Shown here piece by piece: positions 1 to 8,700 of a stretch of DNA of 64,000 nucleotides. The notes below the pieces were generated by a model. The model saw only the letters and a list, made by a program, of their open reading frames with translations, did no database searches and was not told the DNA's origin. The DNA is from an uncultured Acetatifactor sp. (GTDB lineage: Bacteria > Bacillota > Clostridia > Lachnospirales > Lachnospiraceae): the NCBI GenBank assembly GCA_910586485.1, contig CAJUIA010000008.1:43833-107832 (forward strand), in the 5' to 3' direction. Position 1 is the first letter of the stretch. Every line of letters starts with the position of its first letter. The translations under genes and the position numbers were made by a program.

Positions 1-2
1 CG

Positions 3-968
3 GCGGAAGAGGTCCGGCTTGTGCTGGACAGCCGGATCAGGGCCGGAGAGCGCAGAAGCTGGCAGGATGAGCTGTTGGGGCGCTGCCGTTTTAACATAGG
101 GGAGCTGGAGCAAAAGCGGAAGGCAGTGGAGCTTCTTGCAGGAGAAGCAGGCCTGACCCTGGGGGAGAAGGCGCCCTGGGAGGCAGGATTAAAAGAACAC
201 AGCATGAATTCCGGAATGGGTAAGATTTTGGAGAGCAGGTATACCTTAAAGGAGATCGTGCTGCCCAAAGAATGCAGAAAGCAGCTGGAGACGGTTATGA
301 GACTGGCAAAAAGATGGGGCGGAGAGCATGGATTACACCTGTTATTTCATGGCAGCTCCGGTACGGGAAAGACCATGGCGGCCTCCGCCCTGGCCGGCGA
401 GCTGGGGATCCCCGTTTTTAAGGTGGATTTGTCGCAGGTGTTTGACAAATACATCGGAGAGACGGAAAAGCATCTGGAGGAGATTTTTCGGGTGGCAAAG
501 CGGGGCAGGTGCCTGCTGTTTTTTGACGAGGCCGACGCTTTATTTGGAAAGCGTACAGGTATTCAGGATGCCCATGACAGGTATGCAAATGTATCCACAG
601 CTTACCTGCTTCAGCGGATCGAAGAATATGAGGGGATTGTGATTCTGGCTACGAATCTGCTGGATCATTTTGATGATGCCTTTGTTCGGAGAATCCGGTT
701 TGTGATTCGTTTTCGAAATCTGGACAGGGAGGACAGGGAGCGGATGTGGGAAAAGGCTTTTGAGGGCGGGCCGCCTTTGGCGAAGGATGTTTCTGTGGCA
801 GAGCTTGCCCAGGCGGCGGAGCTGAGCCCGGCCAGGATCAGGGCAGCAGCCCAGGTGGCGGGACTGCTGGCAGGATGCAGAGAAAGTAAAAGCATCACCA
901 GGGAGCATATCAAAGAAGCACTGGAGCTGGAGGCCGGGAAGGATGAAACGGCGGTGCGGGGGCTTTGA
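3..968 (+). CDS. AAA+ ATPase of a probable eCIS locus (5' end outside window)
   Basis: The reading frame is open to the left edge, so the N-terminus is missing; 321 residues are visible. A Walker A loop (HGSSGTGKT, near nt 349) and a Walker B/DEAD-like box (LLFFDEADALFG, near nt 515) are followed by an AAA+ lid region (near nt 780-950). This form is seen in the single-AAA ATPases of phage-tail-like extracellular contractile injection systems, where the ATPase accompanies the sheath and baseplate genes. That assignment rests mainly on the next gene, which carries the DUF4157 'eCIS core' domain. The ATPase call is secure; the eCIS role is inference. A generic CDC48-type or Spastin-like ATPase is the alternative. 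Confidence 0.85.
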   Translation, partial: AEEVRLVLDSRIRAGERRSWQDELLGRCRFNIGELEQKRKAVELLAGEAGLTLGEKAPWEAGLKEHSMNSGMGKILESRYTLKEIVLPKECRKQLETVMRLAKRWGGEHGLHLLFHGSSGTGKTMAASALAGELGIPVFKVDLSQVFDKYIGETEKHLEEIFRVAKRGRCLLFFDEADALFGKRTGIQDAHDRYANVSTAYLLQRIEEYEGIVILATNLLDHFDDAFVRRIRFVIRFRNLDREDRERMWEKAFEGGPPLAKDVSVAELAQAAELSPARIRAAAQVAGLLAGCRESKSITREHIKEALELEAGKDETAVRGL

Positions 969-1025
969 GGCGGAGCGGCGGGGTCAGCCTGCGGCGGACG
1001 GCGGCTTGCGGTCAGTGAGAAATCA

Positions 1026-1053
1026 TTGACTATTGGGGAGATCATGTTATGAT
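1026..1053 (+). promoter_or_regulatory. Promoter for the DUF4157 effector gene
   Basis: TTGACT (1026-1031) and TATGAT (1048-1053) are separated by 16 bp. It lies in the 204-bp gap after the ATPase gene and suggests the effector/immunity pair can be transcribed separately from the upstream structural genes. Confidence 0.6.
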
Positions 1054-1172
1054 GAAGAAGACAGATACCTCAGGGTAATACCGCAGGCAGAATTTCCGTT
1101 ATGTCTTGTGAAATAAGGTGACATAAACGAAACAGGCGTATATTGCCGCAGCTGCGGCGGAAAGGAAGGAGT

Positions 1173-2063
1173 ATGGTATCTGTCAACAGAACGGAAAAGA
1201 AGCAATCCGAGGCTTTAGGCCGCACGGGGATTCCGAAAGCGGTTCAGGCCAGGTTTGAAGCGGCTTCAGGCTTATCCTTTGAGGATGTGAGGGTCCACTA
1301 TAATTCGTCTATGCCTGCTCGGCTGGGGGCGTATGCTTATACCCAGGGAAGCCAGGTGTACATCGGCCCCGGTCAGGAGCGGCATCTGGAGCATGAGCTG
1401 GGGCATGTTGTCCAGCAAAAGCGAGGTCTGGTCAGGGCGGACGGGTATATAAACGGTATTCCCGTCAACCGTGATCCCAGGCTGGAGCAGGCCGCGGACG
1501 CGGGGGCCGGCCAGCCGGCCCAGGGAGTTTTTAAGTCCGGGGGTGGGACGGTGCAGATGATGCTGGGCGGACAGGGCGGCGGTGGACCTGCTCCCGTTTT
1601 GGGGCCAGCTCCGCCTGTCCCGGAACAGGAGCCTGCGGCTGTGGCAGAAGCTGCCCCGGCACCGGAAGAGGGGCCGCAGGGGATTGCCGCTTTACCGGCA
1701 GACGGATGTATTAAGACATGCGATGAGGTTTTAGCGCTTGCATTAAGGTATCTTGGACCAAAATATGCGGAACCTGAACCGGAGCGAAGCAAAGGGCGTT
1801 ATGTATCGGAAGACGGGACAAGGGTGGTCAGAATGGGAGATAATGATATTTACGGAATTCACGGAGTAGATCGTAAAAGGAATCCTCCGGTAGGACCTCA
1901 TGTCAACTTTGAAGTGTTAATACCTAATCCGGATAAGCCGGGAAAGATGATGATCGACAGGGACATTCATGTGTATTTGGAAGGGGTGCCGTTGAACGAT
2001 GTAAAGACTGCGGAAGCGGAAGCAGCAAGAGCGGCGACAAGGGCAAAGATGCGCCTTCCGTAA
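1173..2063 (+). CDS. DUF4157 (eCIS core domain) protein with toxin-like C-terminus
   Basis: A 296-residue protein starting at the ATG directly behind AAGGAAGGAG; an in-frame TTG 30 nt upstream lacks an RBS. Residues about 18-110 form a DUF4157 domain: the FEDVRVHYN segment, then an HExxH zinc-protease-like motif (HELGH, residues 74-78). Residues about 135-175 are a Gly/Pro/Ala-rich linker. Residues about 178-296 form a separate domain with the motif GPHVNFEV (241-248) and several conserved-looking His/Arg residues. DUF4157 is known as a marker of eCIS cargo or accessory proteins. A modular tail after a Pro-rich linker, followed by an Imm32-like gene, is the layout of a polymorphic toxin. The enzymatic activity of the tail is not established; an RNase-type (BECR) toxin is only a guess. 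No signal peptide is visible, consistent with loading by an injection particle. Confidence 0.8.
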   Translation: MVSVNRTEKKQSEALGRTGIPKAVQARFEAASGLSFEDVRVHYNSSMPARLGAYAYTQGSQVYIGPGQERHLEHELGHVVQQKRGLVRADGYINGIPVNRDPRLEQAADAGAGQPAQGVFKSGGGTVQMMLGGQGGGGPAPVLGPAPPVPEQEPAAVAEAAPAPEEGPQGIAALPADGCIKTCDEVLALALRYLGPKYAEPEPERSKGRYVSEDGTRVVRMGDNDIYGIHGVDRKRNPPVGPHVNFEVLIPNPDKPGKMMIDRDIHVYLEGVPLNDVKTAEAEAARAATRAKMRLP

Positions 2064-2129
2064 CGGTTGAATACTTTTTGCCTCTGGCAGTATGTTATGT
2101 TTCAGTAATAGAAATTCAGGAGGTTTGAT

Positions 2130-2390
2130 ATGAGAGTGGAAATTGAGTTGGAGGATTACAAAAAGGAAAAGGGTCTGCAGATGAAATGGGAAAATGGATT
2201 TTGCATTGAAGTGAAGGCAGAAGAGGGCGAGGTTACAATCTTTGCAAATAAAGCAGGGTTGATTTCCCTGGCAAATCATTTACTGACTTTAGCACAGGAC
2301 GAGGTGCCGGAAGGAAGCCACATTCATTTGGATGAATATAATTCTCTGGAAGAGAATTCAGCGGAGCTTGTTATTGAAAAGATGCTGTAG
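2130..2390 (+). CDS. Small Imm32-like candidate immunity protein
   Basis: An 86-residue acidic protein with a strong RBS (AGGAGG) 6 nt before the ATG, starting 66 nt after the toxin-like gene. The segment GLISLANHLLTLAQDEVP followed by SHIHLDEYNSL resembles, from memory, the Imm32 immunity family, which accompanies polymorphic toxins. Its predicted role is to bind and block the C-terminal domain of the upstream protein in the producer's cytoplasm. No signal peptide or membrane segment is seen. The gene is surely real; the family call is moderate and the pairing is inferred from adjacency. Confidence 0.7.
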   Translation: MRVEIELEDYKKEKGLQMKWENGFCIEVKAEEGEVTIFANKAGLISLANHLLTLAQDEVPEGSHIHLDEYNSLEENSAELVIEKML

Positions 2391-2429
2391 ATGAGCTCGT
2401 ATTTTCTCTTTTCGCCCCGTAAAATATAT

Positions 2430-2458
2430 TTGACATAATGCTGTAGGATTGATATGAT
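2430..2458 (+). promoter_or_regulatory. Consensus sigma-A promoter for the small membrane protein gene
   Basis: TTGACA (2430-2435), a 17-bp spacer and TATGAT (2453-2458). It lies 74 bp before the start codon of the 92-residue gene, which is therefore an independent transcription unit. Confidence 0.75.
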
Positions 2459-2531
2459 ATTTGCAACAGGGAACTGCTATTGTCGTAAGGCACTTTTGCA
2501 CAAATGGCGGCATATTATTTAGGAGGAATCA

Positions 2532-2810
2532 ATGATGAAGACAATATCAAAAAAGAAAATGTGTCTGATCGGCGTGCCGGTACTTGCGGTATTTGTTTTA
2601 TCCGGAGTCCTTTTATGCAAAAGCAAAAGCTCGGCAGGTTCAAATGGCCTGACTCCGGAAAGAATATACGAGATACACAAAGAATACGTAGAATCCACGT
2701 ATGGTCCGGGTACAGGCTTTACGATAGATTCATATGGAGAGTCCGGCATAGGCCATATCAGCCATGAAACAGGAGAAGGTACGTGGGGCGTTACCGATAA
2801 CGGGCGGTAG
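2532..2810 (+). CDS. Small signal-anchored protein of unknown function
   Basis: 92 residues, preceded by AGGAGG; tandem ATG codons at 2532 and 2535 are both usable. A Lys-rich start (MMKTISKKK) leads into a hydrophobic segment (about residues 10-29), so the protein is either exported or anchored with a short extracellular domain. That domain is about 60 residues and contains Tyr-rich and Gly-rich stretches such as TYGPGTGFTIDSYGES. I do not recognise a family. It has its own promoter and is followed by a palindromic repeat, so it may or may not belong functionally to the eCIS locus. Truncation of a longer ancestor cannot be excluded. Confidence 0.6.
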   Translation: MMKTISKKKMCLIGVPVLAVFVLSGVLLCKSKSSAGSNGLTPERIYEIHKEYVESTYGPGTGFTIDSYGESGIGHISHETGEGTWGVTDNGR

Positions 2811-2850
2811 ACAGTATTGGCAGGCAATTATAGGTAAGGATTTATAATTG

Positions 2851-3048
2851 TAACAGTTCAGCCCTCCCGTAAGCGGATAATACGTGACAGTCGCCCATTG
2901 TTCTCAATGAGGACTGTGCAAGACGTCGGTACTTAGCAAGCGTATTGTGCTTGCTTATGTACCGCTACGTCGAGCCTCAAGCGAAAGAGTGTCCGAATGA
3001 GAATAATGGGTGGCTGGCACAGTCAGATTGTTGGGGGCTGAACTGTTA
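2851..3048. repeat. 198-bp palindromic repeat element, copy A
   Basis: The ends are inverted (TAACAGTTCAGCC at 2851 and its exact complement ending at 3048). Inside are two nested inverted repeats: ATTGTTCTCA...TGAGAATAAT and, at the centre, GTCGGTACTTAGCAAGC facing GCTTGCTTATGTACCGCTACGTC. Almost the whole element can fold into one long hairpin or cruciform. The same sequence recurs in reverse orientation as copy B (13780-13977) and as a core-deleted copy C (15160-15228). Just outside the right end, GTTACTTATAAC occurs twice in tandem (3044-3069). It contains no ORF. The features fit a MITE-like or structured-RNA repeat. The rest of the gap 2811-3092 holds nothing else recognisable. Confidence 0.85.
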
Positions 3049-3092
3049 CTTATAACGGTTACTTATAACTTCCGGAAACATCCAAAAATATG

Positions 3093-3121
3093 TTGACATC
3101 TTCACGATTCAGGATTATACT
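3093..3121 (+). promoter_or_regulatory. Promoter of the rimP-nusA-infB operon
   Basis: TTGACA (3093-3098), a 17-bp spacer and TATACT (3116-3121). It lies about 125 bp upstream of rimP, leaving a roughly 115-nt leader that contains a perfect hairpin. Confidence 0.8.
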
Positions 3122-3149
3122 CTATTTGTAAGTGATGATGATTATTAGG

Positions 3150-3175
3150 GTAAGAGTGGTGCAAGCCACTCTTAC
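3150..3175 (+). promoter_or_regulatory. Perfect hairpin in the rimP leader
   Basis: GTAAGAGTGG (3150-3159) pairs exactly with CCACTCTTAC (3166-3175) around a 6-nt loop. It is not followed by a T-run, so it is not a simple terminator. A similar GAGTGG/CCACTC stem ahead of rimP is, from memory, common in Clostridia, which suggests a conserved leader or an RNase or antitermination site. Confidence 0.55.
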
Positions 3176-3244
3176 TTGCATGTTGGAGCCCAAACAGGAA
3201 GCGCCGGATGCTTCGGAAAAACTGCTCTGACAGGGAGGATTAAA

Positions 3245-3709
3245 ATGTCCAGAAGGGAAGATTATGAAGCAAAAACGGAAAAGCTGCTTTTACCGATAGC
3301 AGAGGCGAACGGCGTTTCCGTCTATGATGTGGAATATGTGAAGGAAGGCAGCGATTATTATCTCAGGGCATATATTGACAAGTCCGGGGGAGTGAATATT
3401 CAGGATTGCGAGAATGTAAGCAGGGCGCTGTCCGACAGGCTGGATGAGGCGGATTTTATCCCGGAGGCATATATTTTAGAGGTCAGCAGTCCGGGTCTTG
3501 GCAGGGCCTTAAAAAAGGATAAGCACCTGCAGGCAAGCCTTGGGGAAGAGGTGGAGATCAAGCTTTTTAAGCCCCTGGAAAAGTGTAAAGAGTTTGCAGG
3601 AATTCTGGAGGGCTTTGACGCGGAGTCGCTGACTCTTCGGGCCGGGGATACACCGATCACCTTCAGGCGACAGGACATTGCGTTGGTTAAGCTGGCGCTG
3701 AAGCTGTGA
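3245..3709 (+). CDS. rimP: Ribosome maturation factor RimP
   Basis: 154 residues from the ATG behind GGGAGGATTAAA; the longer frame to 3176 runs through the leader hairpin and is not used. The two-domain RimP fold is recognisable: an N-terminal alpha/beta domain (segments VYDVEYVKEGSDYYLRAYID and EVSSPGLGRALKK) and a C-terminal SH3-like domain (EFAGILEGFDAESLTL). RimP is needed for late maturation of the 30S subunit. First gene of the nusA-infB operon, the usual Firmicutes order. A small hairpin (3725-3748) separates it from nusA. Confidence 0.97.
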   Translation: MSRREDYEAKTEKLLLPIAEANGVSVYDVEYVKEGSDYYLRAYIDKSGGVNIQDCENVSRALSDRLDEADFIPEAYILEVSSPGLGRALKKDKHLQASLGEEVEIKLFKPLEKCKEFAGILEGFDAESLTLRAGDTPITFRRQDIALVKLALKL

Positions 3710-3812
3710 TACAGAGAACAAATAAACCGCTTGTTTTTCGCAGCGGTTATGAAAATATCAGTATAAGACATAGGCAGTTTTTACGGGCCGGAATGGAGGA
3801 AAAGGAAAAGAA

Positions 3813-5084
3813 ATGAACACTGAATTGATGGAGGCACTTGATATTCTGGAGAAGGAGAAGGAGATCAGCAAGGAGACGCTGTTTGAGGCAATCGAGAACT
3901 CTCTGCTTACCGCCTGCAGGAATCACTTCGGAAAAGCGGACAATGTGCATGTGGAGATAGACAGAGAAACCTGTGATTTTCTGGTGTATGCTGAGAAGGA
4001 GGTCGTGGAGTCCGCGGAAGATGTGGAGGATAACTGTCTGCAGATAGCTCTTGACGCTGCCAGGGAGCTTTCCGCCAAGGCGAAGGTAGGGGATATGCTT
4101 CATGTGGAAATCAAGTCCAGAGAATTTGGACGGATCGCTACCCAGAATGCAAAAAACGTAATCCTTCAGAAGATCAGGGAGGAAGAAAGAAGCGCCATCT
4201 ATAATCAGTATTATGAGAAGGAAAAGGATGTGGTCACCGGCGTTGTACAGCGTTATATAGGAAGAAACATCAGCATTAATCTGGGTAAGGCAGACGCCAT
4301 GCTTACGGAGAGCGAGATGGTAAAGGGTGAGGTTTTCCGGCCTACTGAGAGAATCAAGGTTTATATTCTGGAGGTAAAAAATACGCCTAAGGGGCCCCGT
4401 ATCAATGTGAGCCGTACCCATCCCGAACTGGTAAAGAGGCTGTTTGAGTCAGAAGTCACGGAGATCAAGGACGGAACCGTTGAGATCAGGAGCATTGCCC
4501 GTGAGGCCGGCAGCCGGACAAAGATTGCCGTGTGGAGCAACAATCCTAATGTGGACGCGGTGGGAGCCTGTGTGGGCATGAACGGAGCCAGGGTCAACGC
4601 CATCGTGGAAGAGCTGCGGGGCGAAAAGATCGACATTGTAAACTGGGATGAAAACCCCGGACTGCTGATCCAGAATGCACTGTCCCCGGCAAAGATTGTG
4701 GCGGTGTTTGCAGATCCTGACGAGAAGACGGCAAAGGTGGTGGTCCCGGATTACCAGCTGTCACTTGCCATCGGTAAGGAAGGACAGAACGCCAGGCTTG
4801 CGGCCAGGCTTACCGGTTACAAGATCGACATTAAGTCCGAGACCCAGGCCAAGGATGCGCCCGGCTTCCGTTATGAGGATTATCTGGATGAGGAAGAAGA
4901 GTACGGGGACGAAGAATATGCCGGGAGCGGAGAGTATTCTGCGGACGGAGAATATCAGGAGGATAGCGGATACCCGGAAAATGATGAGTATCCGGAGAAC
5001 GGCGAATATTCGGAGGAAGGCGTGGAAAGCGGGTATGCGGAGGCAGATGAGCCGGACGGATACGCCGGGTCCGACGAAGGGTAA
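3813..5084 (+). CDS. nusA: Transcription termination/antitermination factor NusA
   Basis: 423 residues. The N-terminal RNA-polymerase-binding domain (about 1-125) is followed by an S1 domain (about 130-195, GVVQRYIGRNISINLG) and two KH domains. The first has GACVGMNGARVNAI and the second LAIGKEGQNARLAARLTG. The last about 69 residues (355-423) form a very acidic, Tyr-rich tail built from EY/GEY units with many E, D, G and N. Firmicutes NusA proteins usually end soon after KH2, so this tail is an extension. NusA binds RNA polymerase and nascent RNA and modulates pausing, termination and rRNA antitermination. Confidence 0.98.
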   Translation: MNTELMEALDILEKEKEISKETLFEAIENSLLTACRNHFGKADNVHVEIDRETCDFLVYAEKEVVESAEDVEDNCLQIALDAARELSAKAKVGDMLHVEIKSREFGRIATQNAKNVILQKIREEERSAIYNQYYEKEKDVVTGVVQRYIGRNISINLGKADAMLTESEMVKGEVFRPTERIKVYILEVKNTPKGPRINVSRTHPELVKRLFESEVTEIKDGTVEIRSIAREAGSRTKIAVWSNNPNVDAVGACVGMNGARVNAIVEELRGEKIDIVNWDENPGLLIQNALSPAKIVAVFADPDEKTAKVVVPDYQLSLAIGKEGQNARLAARLTGYKIDIKSETQAKDAPGFRYEDYLDEEEEYGDEEYAGSGEYSADGEYQEDSGYPENDEYPENGEYSEEGVESGYAEADEPDGYAGSDEG

Positions 5085-5092
5085 GAGGATAT

Positions 5093-5365
5093 ATGGCGAA
5101 AAAGATACCCTTACGGCAGTGCGTGGGCTGCGGTGAAATGAAGGGGAAACGGGATATGATAAGGATCCTTAAGACGGCAGAGGATCAAATCTGTCTGGAC
5201 GCGACAGGAAAAAAGAACGGCAGAGGCGCATATATATGCAGGAGCAGGGAGTGTCTGCAGAAGGCCCGGAAGAATAAAGGGCTGGAGCGTTCTTTCAAAA
5301 TGAGTATTCCCAATGAAGTGTATGAAACTTTGGAGGAGGAATGGAATCATCTTGAGGCAGAATAA
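5093..5365 (+). CDS. rnpM: YlxR/RnpM (DUF448) RNA-binding protein
   Basis: 90 residues, starting 8 nt after nusA. The family signature RQCVGC (8-13) and GRGAYIC are present; these proteins bind RNA and have been described as RNase P modulators (RnpM) in Bacillus. The position between nusA and the L7Ae-like gene is invariant in Firmicutes. Its 3' end overlaps the next gene by 14 nt, implying translational coupling. Confidence 0.95.
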   Translation: MAKKIPLRQCVGCGEMKGKRDMIRILKTAEDQICLDATGKKNGRGAYICRSRECLQKARKNKGLERSFKMSIPNEVYETLEEEWNHLEAE

Positions 5366-5717
5366 GATTTTTTCGCTTCTGGGAATTGCCATGAGGGGGC
5401 ACAACCTGGTCAGCGGGGAGGTGCAGACTTTAGAGGCAGTCAAAAAAGGCTCAGCCAGGCTGGTGATCGTAGCGGAGGATGCGTCCCACAATACAGCCAA
5501 GCTGTTTACCGACAAATGCAGGTACTATAATGTTCCGGTTATATACTTCGGAACGAAGGAAAGCCTGGGACATGCGATTGGCAGGGAGCTGCGGTCGTCT
5601 GTGGGCGTATGTGATGCAGGCCTGGCGGATTCGATGATCGGTCTGATAAAGGAGCAACAGAAAGAATGGAAGGGCACCGTTGAGGGTGAAGATGGAGGAA
5701 AGCATGGCGAAGATTAG
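5352..5717 (+). CDS. ylxQ: YlxQ-type L7Ae/L30e ribosomal-like protein
   Basis: 121 residues from a TTG start (5352), chosen because GGAGGAGGAA lies 9 nt upstream and because family members begin just before the ILSLLGLAMR-like segment, here IFSLLGIAMRGHNLVSGE. The L7Ae/L30e fold is visible (ARLVIVAEDAS, NVPVIYFGTKESLGHAIGR). It is presumed to bind kink-turn-like RNA; the exact partner is unknown. It overlaps the genes on both sides. Confidence 0.93.
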   Translation: MRQNKIFSLLGIAMRGHNLVSGEVQTLEAVKKGSARLVIVAEDASHNTAKLFTDKCRYYNVPVIYFGTKESLGHAIGRELRSSVGVCDAGLADSMIGLIKEQQKEWKGTVEGEDGGKHGED

Positions 5718-8700
5718 GATACATGAGCTCGCTAAGGAATTGGATAAACAAAGCAAGGAAATACAGAGCTTTTTGCAGGGACAGGGGATTGAAGCAAAGT
5801 CTGCAAGCAGCTCTGTGGAAGAGAGTGTGGCGGAATCTGTAAGGAAGGCTTTCGGAAAGGGCGAAGCAAAGCCTGCAGCGTCCCCGGAAAAGCCGGCAGA
5901 GGGAGCAAAGCTGCAGGAGAAGGAGACTGTCCGGGGAGAAAAGCCGCAGAAGGAGGAAAGGCCCCGAAGGGAAGAGAAGCCTCAGAGAGAGGAAAATCCT
6001 TCACGGGAGGAAAAGTCCGCAGGAGCGGCGGCACCGGAGGCGCCTAAAAAGAAGAAAACAATTATTTTTGTAAATAATTCACAAAATTCCAAGATGTCCG
6101 GGCAGCGTTACGGCCAGGGCGGAAATAACGGGAGACCTCAGGAGAGCCAGCGGAAGCCTCAGGGAGGAAATAGTTTCCAGAATAACGGTCGTGGAGACCG
6201 CAGAAAGCAAAATGCAGCCCCTGTCCATACACCGATTAAACCGCTGACACCGCCTTCGCCGACTCCAAGCGTACAGATGGTACCCTCCAGGCCTCAGCCG
6301 AAAGCAAGGCCGGAGGAAAAGGCAGAAAAGCCTGCAGTGCAGACGGAGATCGTTCAGGTGCAGGCTAAGGATAACCGGCCGGAAAGAAGCGAGCGCCGAC
6401 CGGAGGACAGACCTGCCGTAAGAGACAATCAGGGCCAGGGAAATCGGGGTCAGGAGAACCGAAACCAGGAAAATCGGAGCCAGGAGAATCGTGGGCAGGA
6501 AAATCGAGGCCAGGAGAATCGTGGGCAGGAAAATCGCGGTCAGGGAGGCCGCGGCCAGGAAAACCGCTATCAGGGGAACCGGGAAAACAGGCCTCAGGGC
6601 GGTTTCCGCGGCGACAGGCAGGATCGCGGGCAGTTCCAGTCCAGAGGAGGAAACAACAATGGCAATAACGGTGGTCCGAGGGGAGACAGAAACGGCGGAT
6701 ATGCGAGAGGCGGCAGGCCGGGCGGTGAAAACGGTCAGGGCGATCGTCGCGGGCCTGGCTATGGTCAGGGCGGCGGCCGCGGCTTTAACGGTGCTGCGCG
6801 GGATAACAGAGGCGGCGCGGGATCGGGAACCGGATCCAGAGACAGAGGCCAGAATAAGGGCTTTGCTGGAGATGCACCGGCAAAGGATATGGAAAAGAGG
6901 CGCGACGATGAAAAGAGGCGCGCAAGCAGCATTGAAAAGGATAAGAGATCCAAGAAGGATCATATTTATGAGGAAGAAGAAGCACTGAAAAACAGGCCGG
7001 GCCGCTTTATTAAGCCGGAAAAGAAGAAGGAAGAGACGGCGGAAGAAGTAATCAAGGTGATTACCCTTCCTGAGACGATTACCATCAAGGAGCTTGCAGA
7101 GAAGATGAAGCTCCAGCCGTCAGCCATCGTAAAGAAGCTGTTCCTGGAAGGCAAGATTGTGACGGTGAATCAGGAGGTCTCTTACGAGGATGCAGAAAAT
7201 ATTGCCATGGAATATGATATTCTCTGCGAAAAAGAGGTCAAGGTGGACGTCATCGAGGAGCTCTTAAAGGAGGATGAAGAGGGCGAAGAAAATCTGACGG
7301 AAAGGCCGCCTGTAGTCTGCGTGATGGGTCATGTGGACCATGGTAAAACCTCTCTGCTGGATGCCATCCGTGAGACGAATGTAATTGATAAAGAGGCCGG
7401 CGGTATTACCCAGCACATTGGCGCCTATACTGTAGATGTGAAGGGAAGAAAGATTACCTTTCTGGATACGCCCGGACATGAGGCTTTTACTGCCATGCGT
7501 ATGCGCGGTGCAAATTCCACTGATATTGCGATTCTGGTGGTGGCGGCAGACGACGGCGTCATGCCTCAGACCATCGAGGCCATCAATCATGCGAAGGCAG
7601 CAGGGATTGAAATTATCGTAGCCGTAAATAAAATTGATAAGCCCTCCGCCAATATTGAGCGTGTGAAGCAGGAGCTGACGGAATATGAGCTGATTGCCAC
7701 TGACTGGGGCGGCAGCACAGAGTTTGTGCCCGTGTCTGCAAAGTCACGGGAGGGTATTGAAGATCTGCTGGAGACGATTCTGCTCACGGCGGATATTCTG
7801 GAGCTGAAGGCAAATCCTTCCCGTAAAGCCCGCGGTCTGGTGATCGAGGCCGAGCTGGATAAGGGACGGGGGCCTGTGGCTACAGTTTTGGTACAGAAGG
7901 GCACTTTGCACATGGGTGACTTTATTTCCGCAGGAGCATGTCATGGTAAGGTGAGAGCCATGATCGACGATAAGGGCAGAAGGGTGAAGGAGGCAGGTCC
8001 TTCTACGCCCGTGGAGATTCTGGGACTTTCCGACGTGCCCAGTGCAGGCGAAGTATTTTTGGCCCATGATAACGATAAGACGGCCAAGTCCTATGCCGAC
8101 ACTTATCTTGCGCAGAACAAGGAGAGAAAGCTGGAAGAGACCAAGTCCAAGATGTCCCTGGATGACCTGTTCTCCCAGATTAAGGAAGGTAACTTAAAGG
8201 AGCTGAATCTGATCGTTAAGGCAGACGTGCAGGGCAGTGTGGAGGCGGTAAAGCAGTCCCTGATGAAGCTTTCCAACGAAGAGGTGGTCGTGAAGTGTAT
8301 TCATGGCGGTGTGGGAGCCATCAACGAGTCAGACGTAACGCTGGCAAGCGCCTCCAACGCAATTATCATCGGCTTTAATGTCCGTCCCGATGCAACGGCC
8401 AAGGCTACGGCAGAGCGTGAGGGCGTTGATGTGAGGCTGTACAAGGTGATTTATCAGGCCATCGAAGATATTGAAGCTGCGATGAAGGGAATGCTGGATC
8501 CTGTGTTTGAAGAGAAGATCATCGGCCATGCCGAGATCCGTCAGGTCTTCAAGGCCTCTCAGATCGGTAATATCGCAGGCTCCTATGTGAAGGACGGTAT
8601 CTTCCAGAGAGGCTGCAAGATCCGTATTACCAGAGGCGATGAGCAGATTTACGAGGGTGCGCTGGCATCTCTGAAGCGTTTTAAGGATGATGTAAAGGAA

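Noticed and set aside
6079..6963. A 294-codon minus-strand frame
   Set aside because: It is the complement of the low-complexity GQENR/Gly-Arg-rich linker of infB; composition explains the missing stops.
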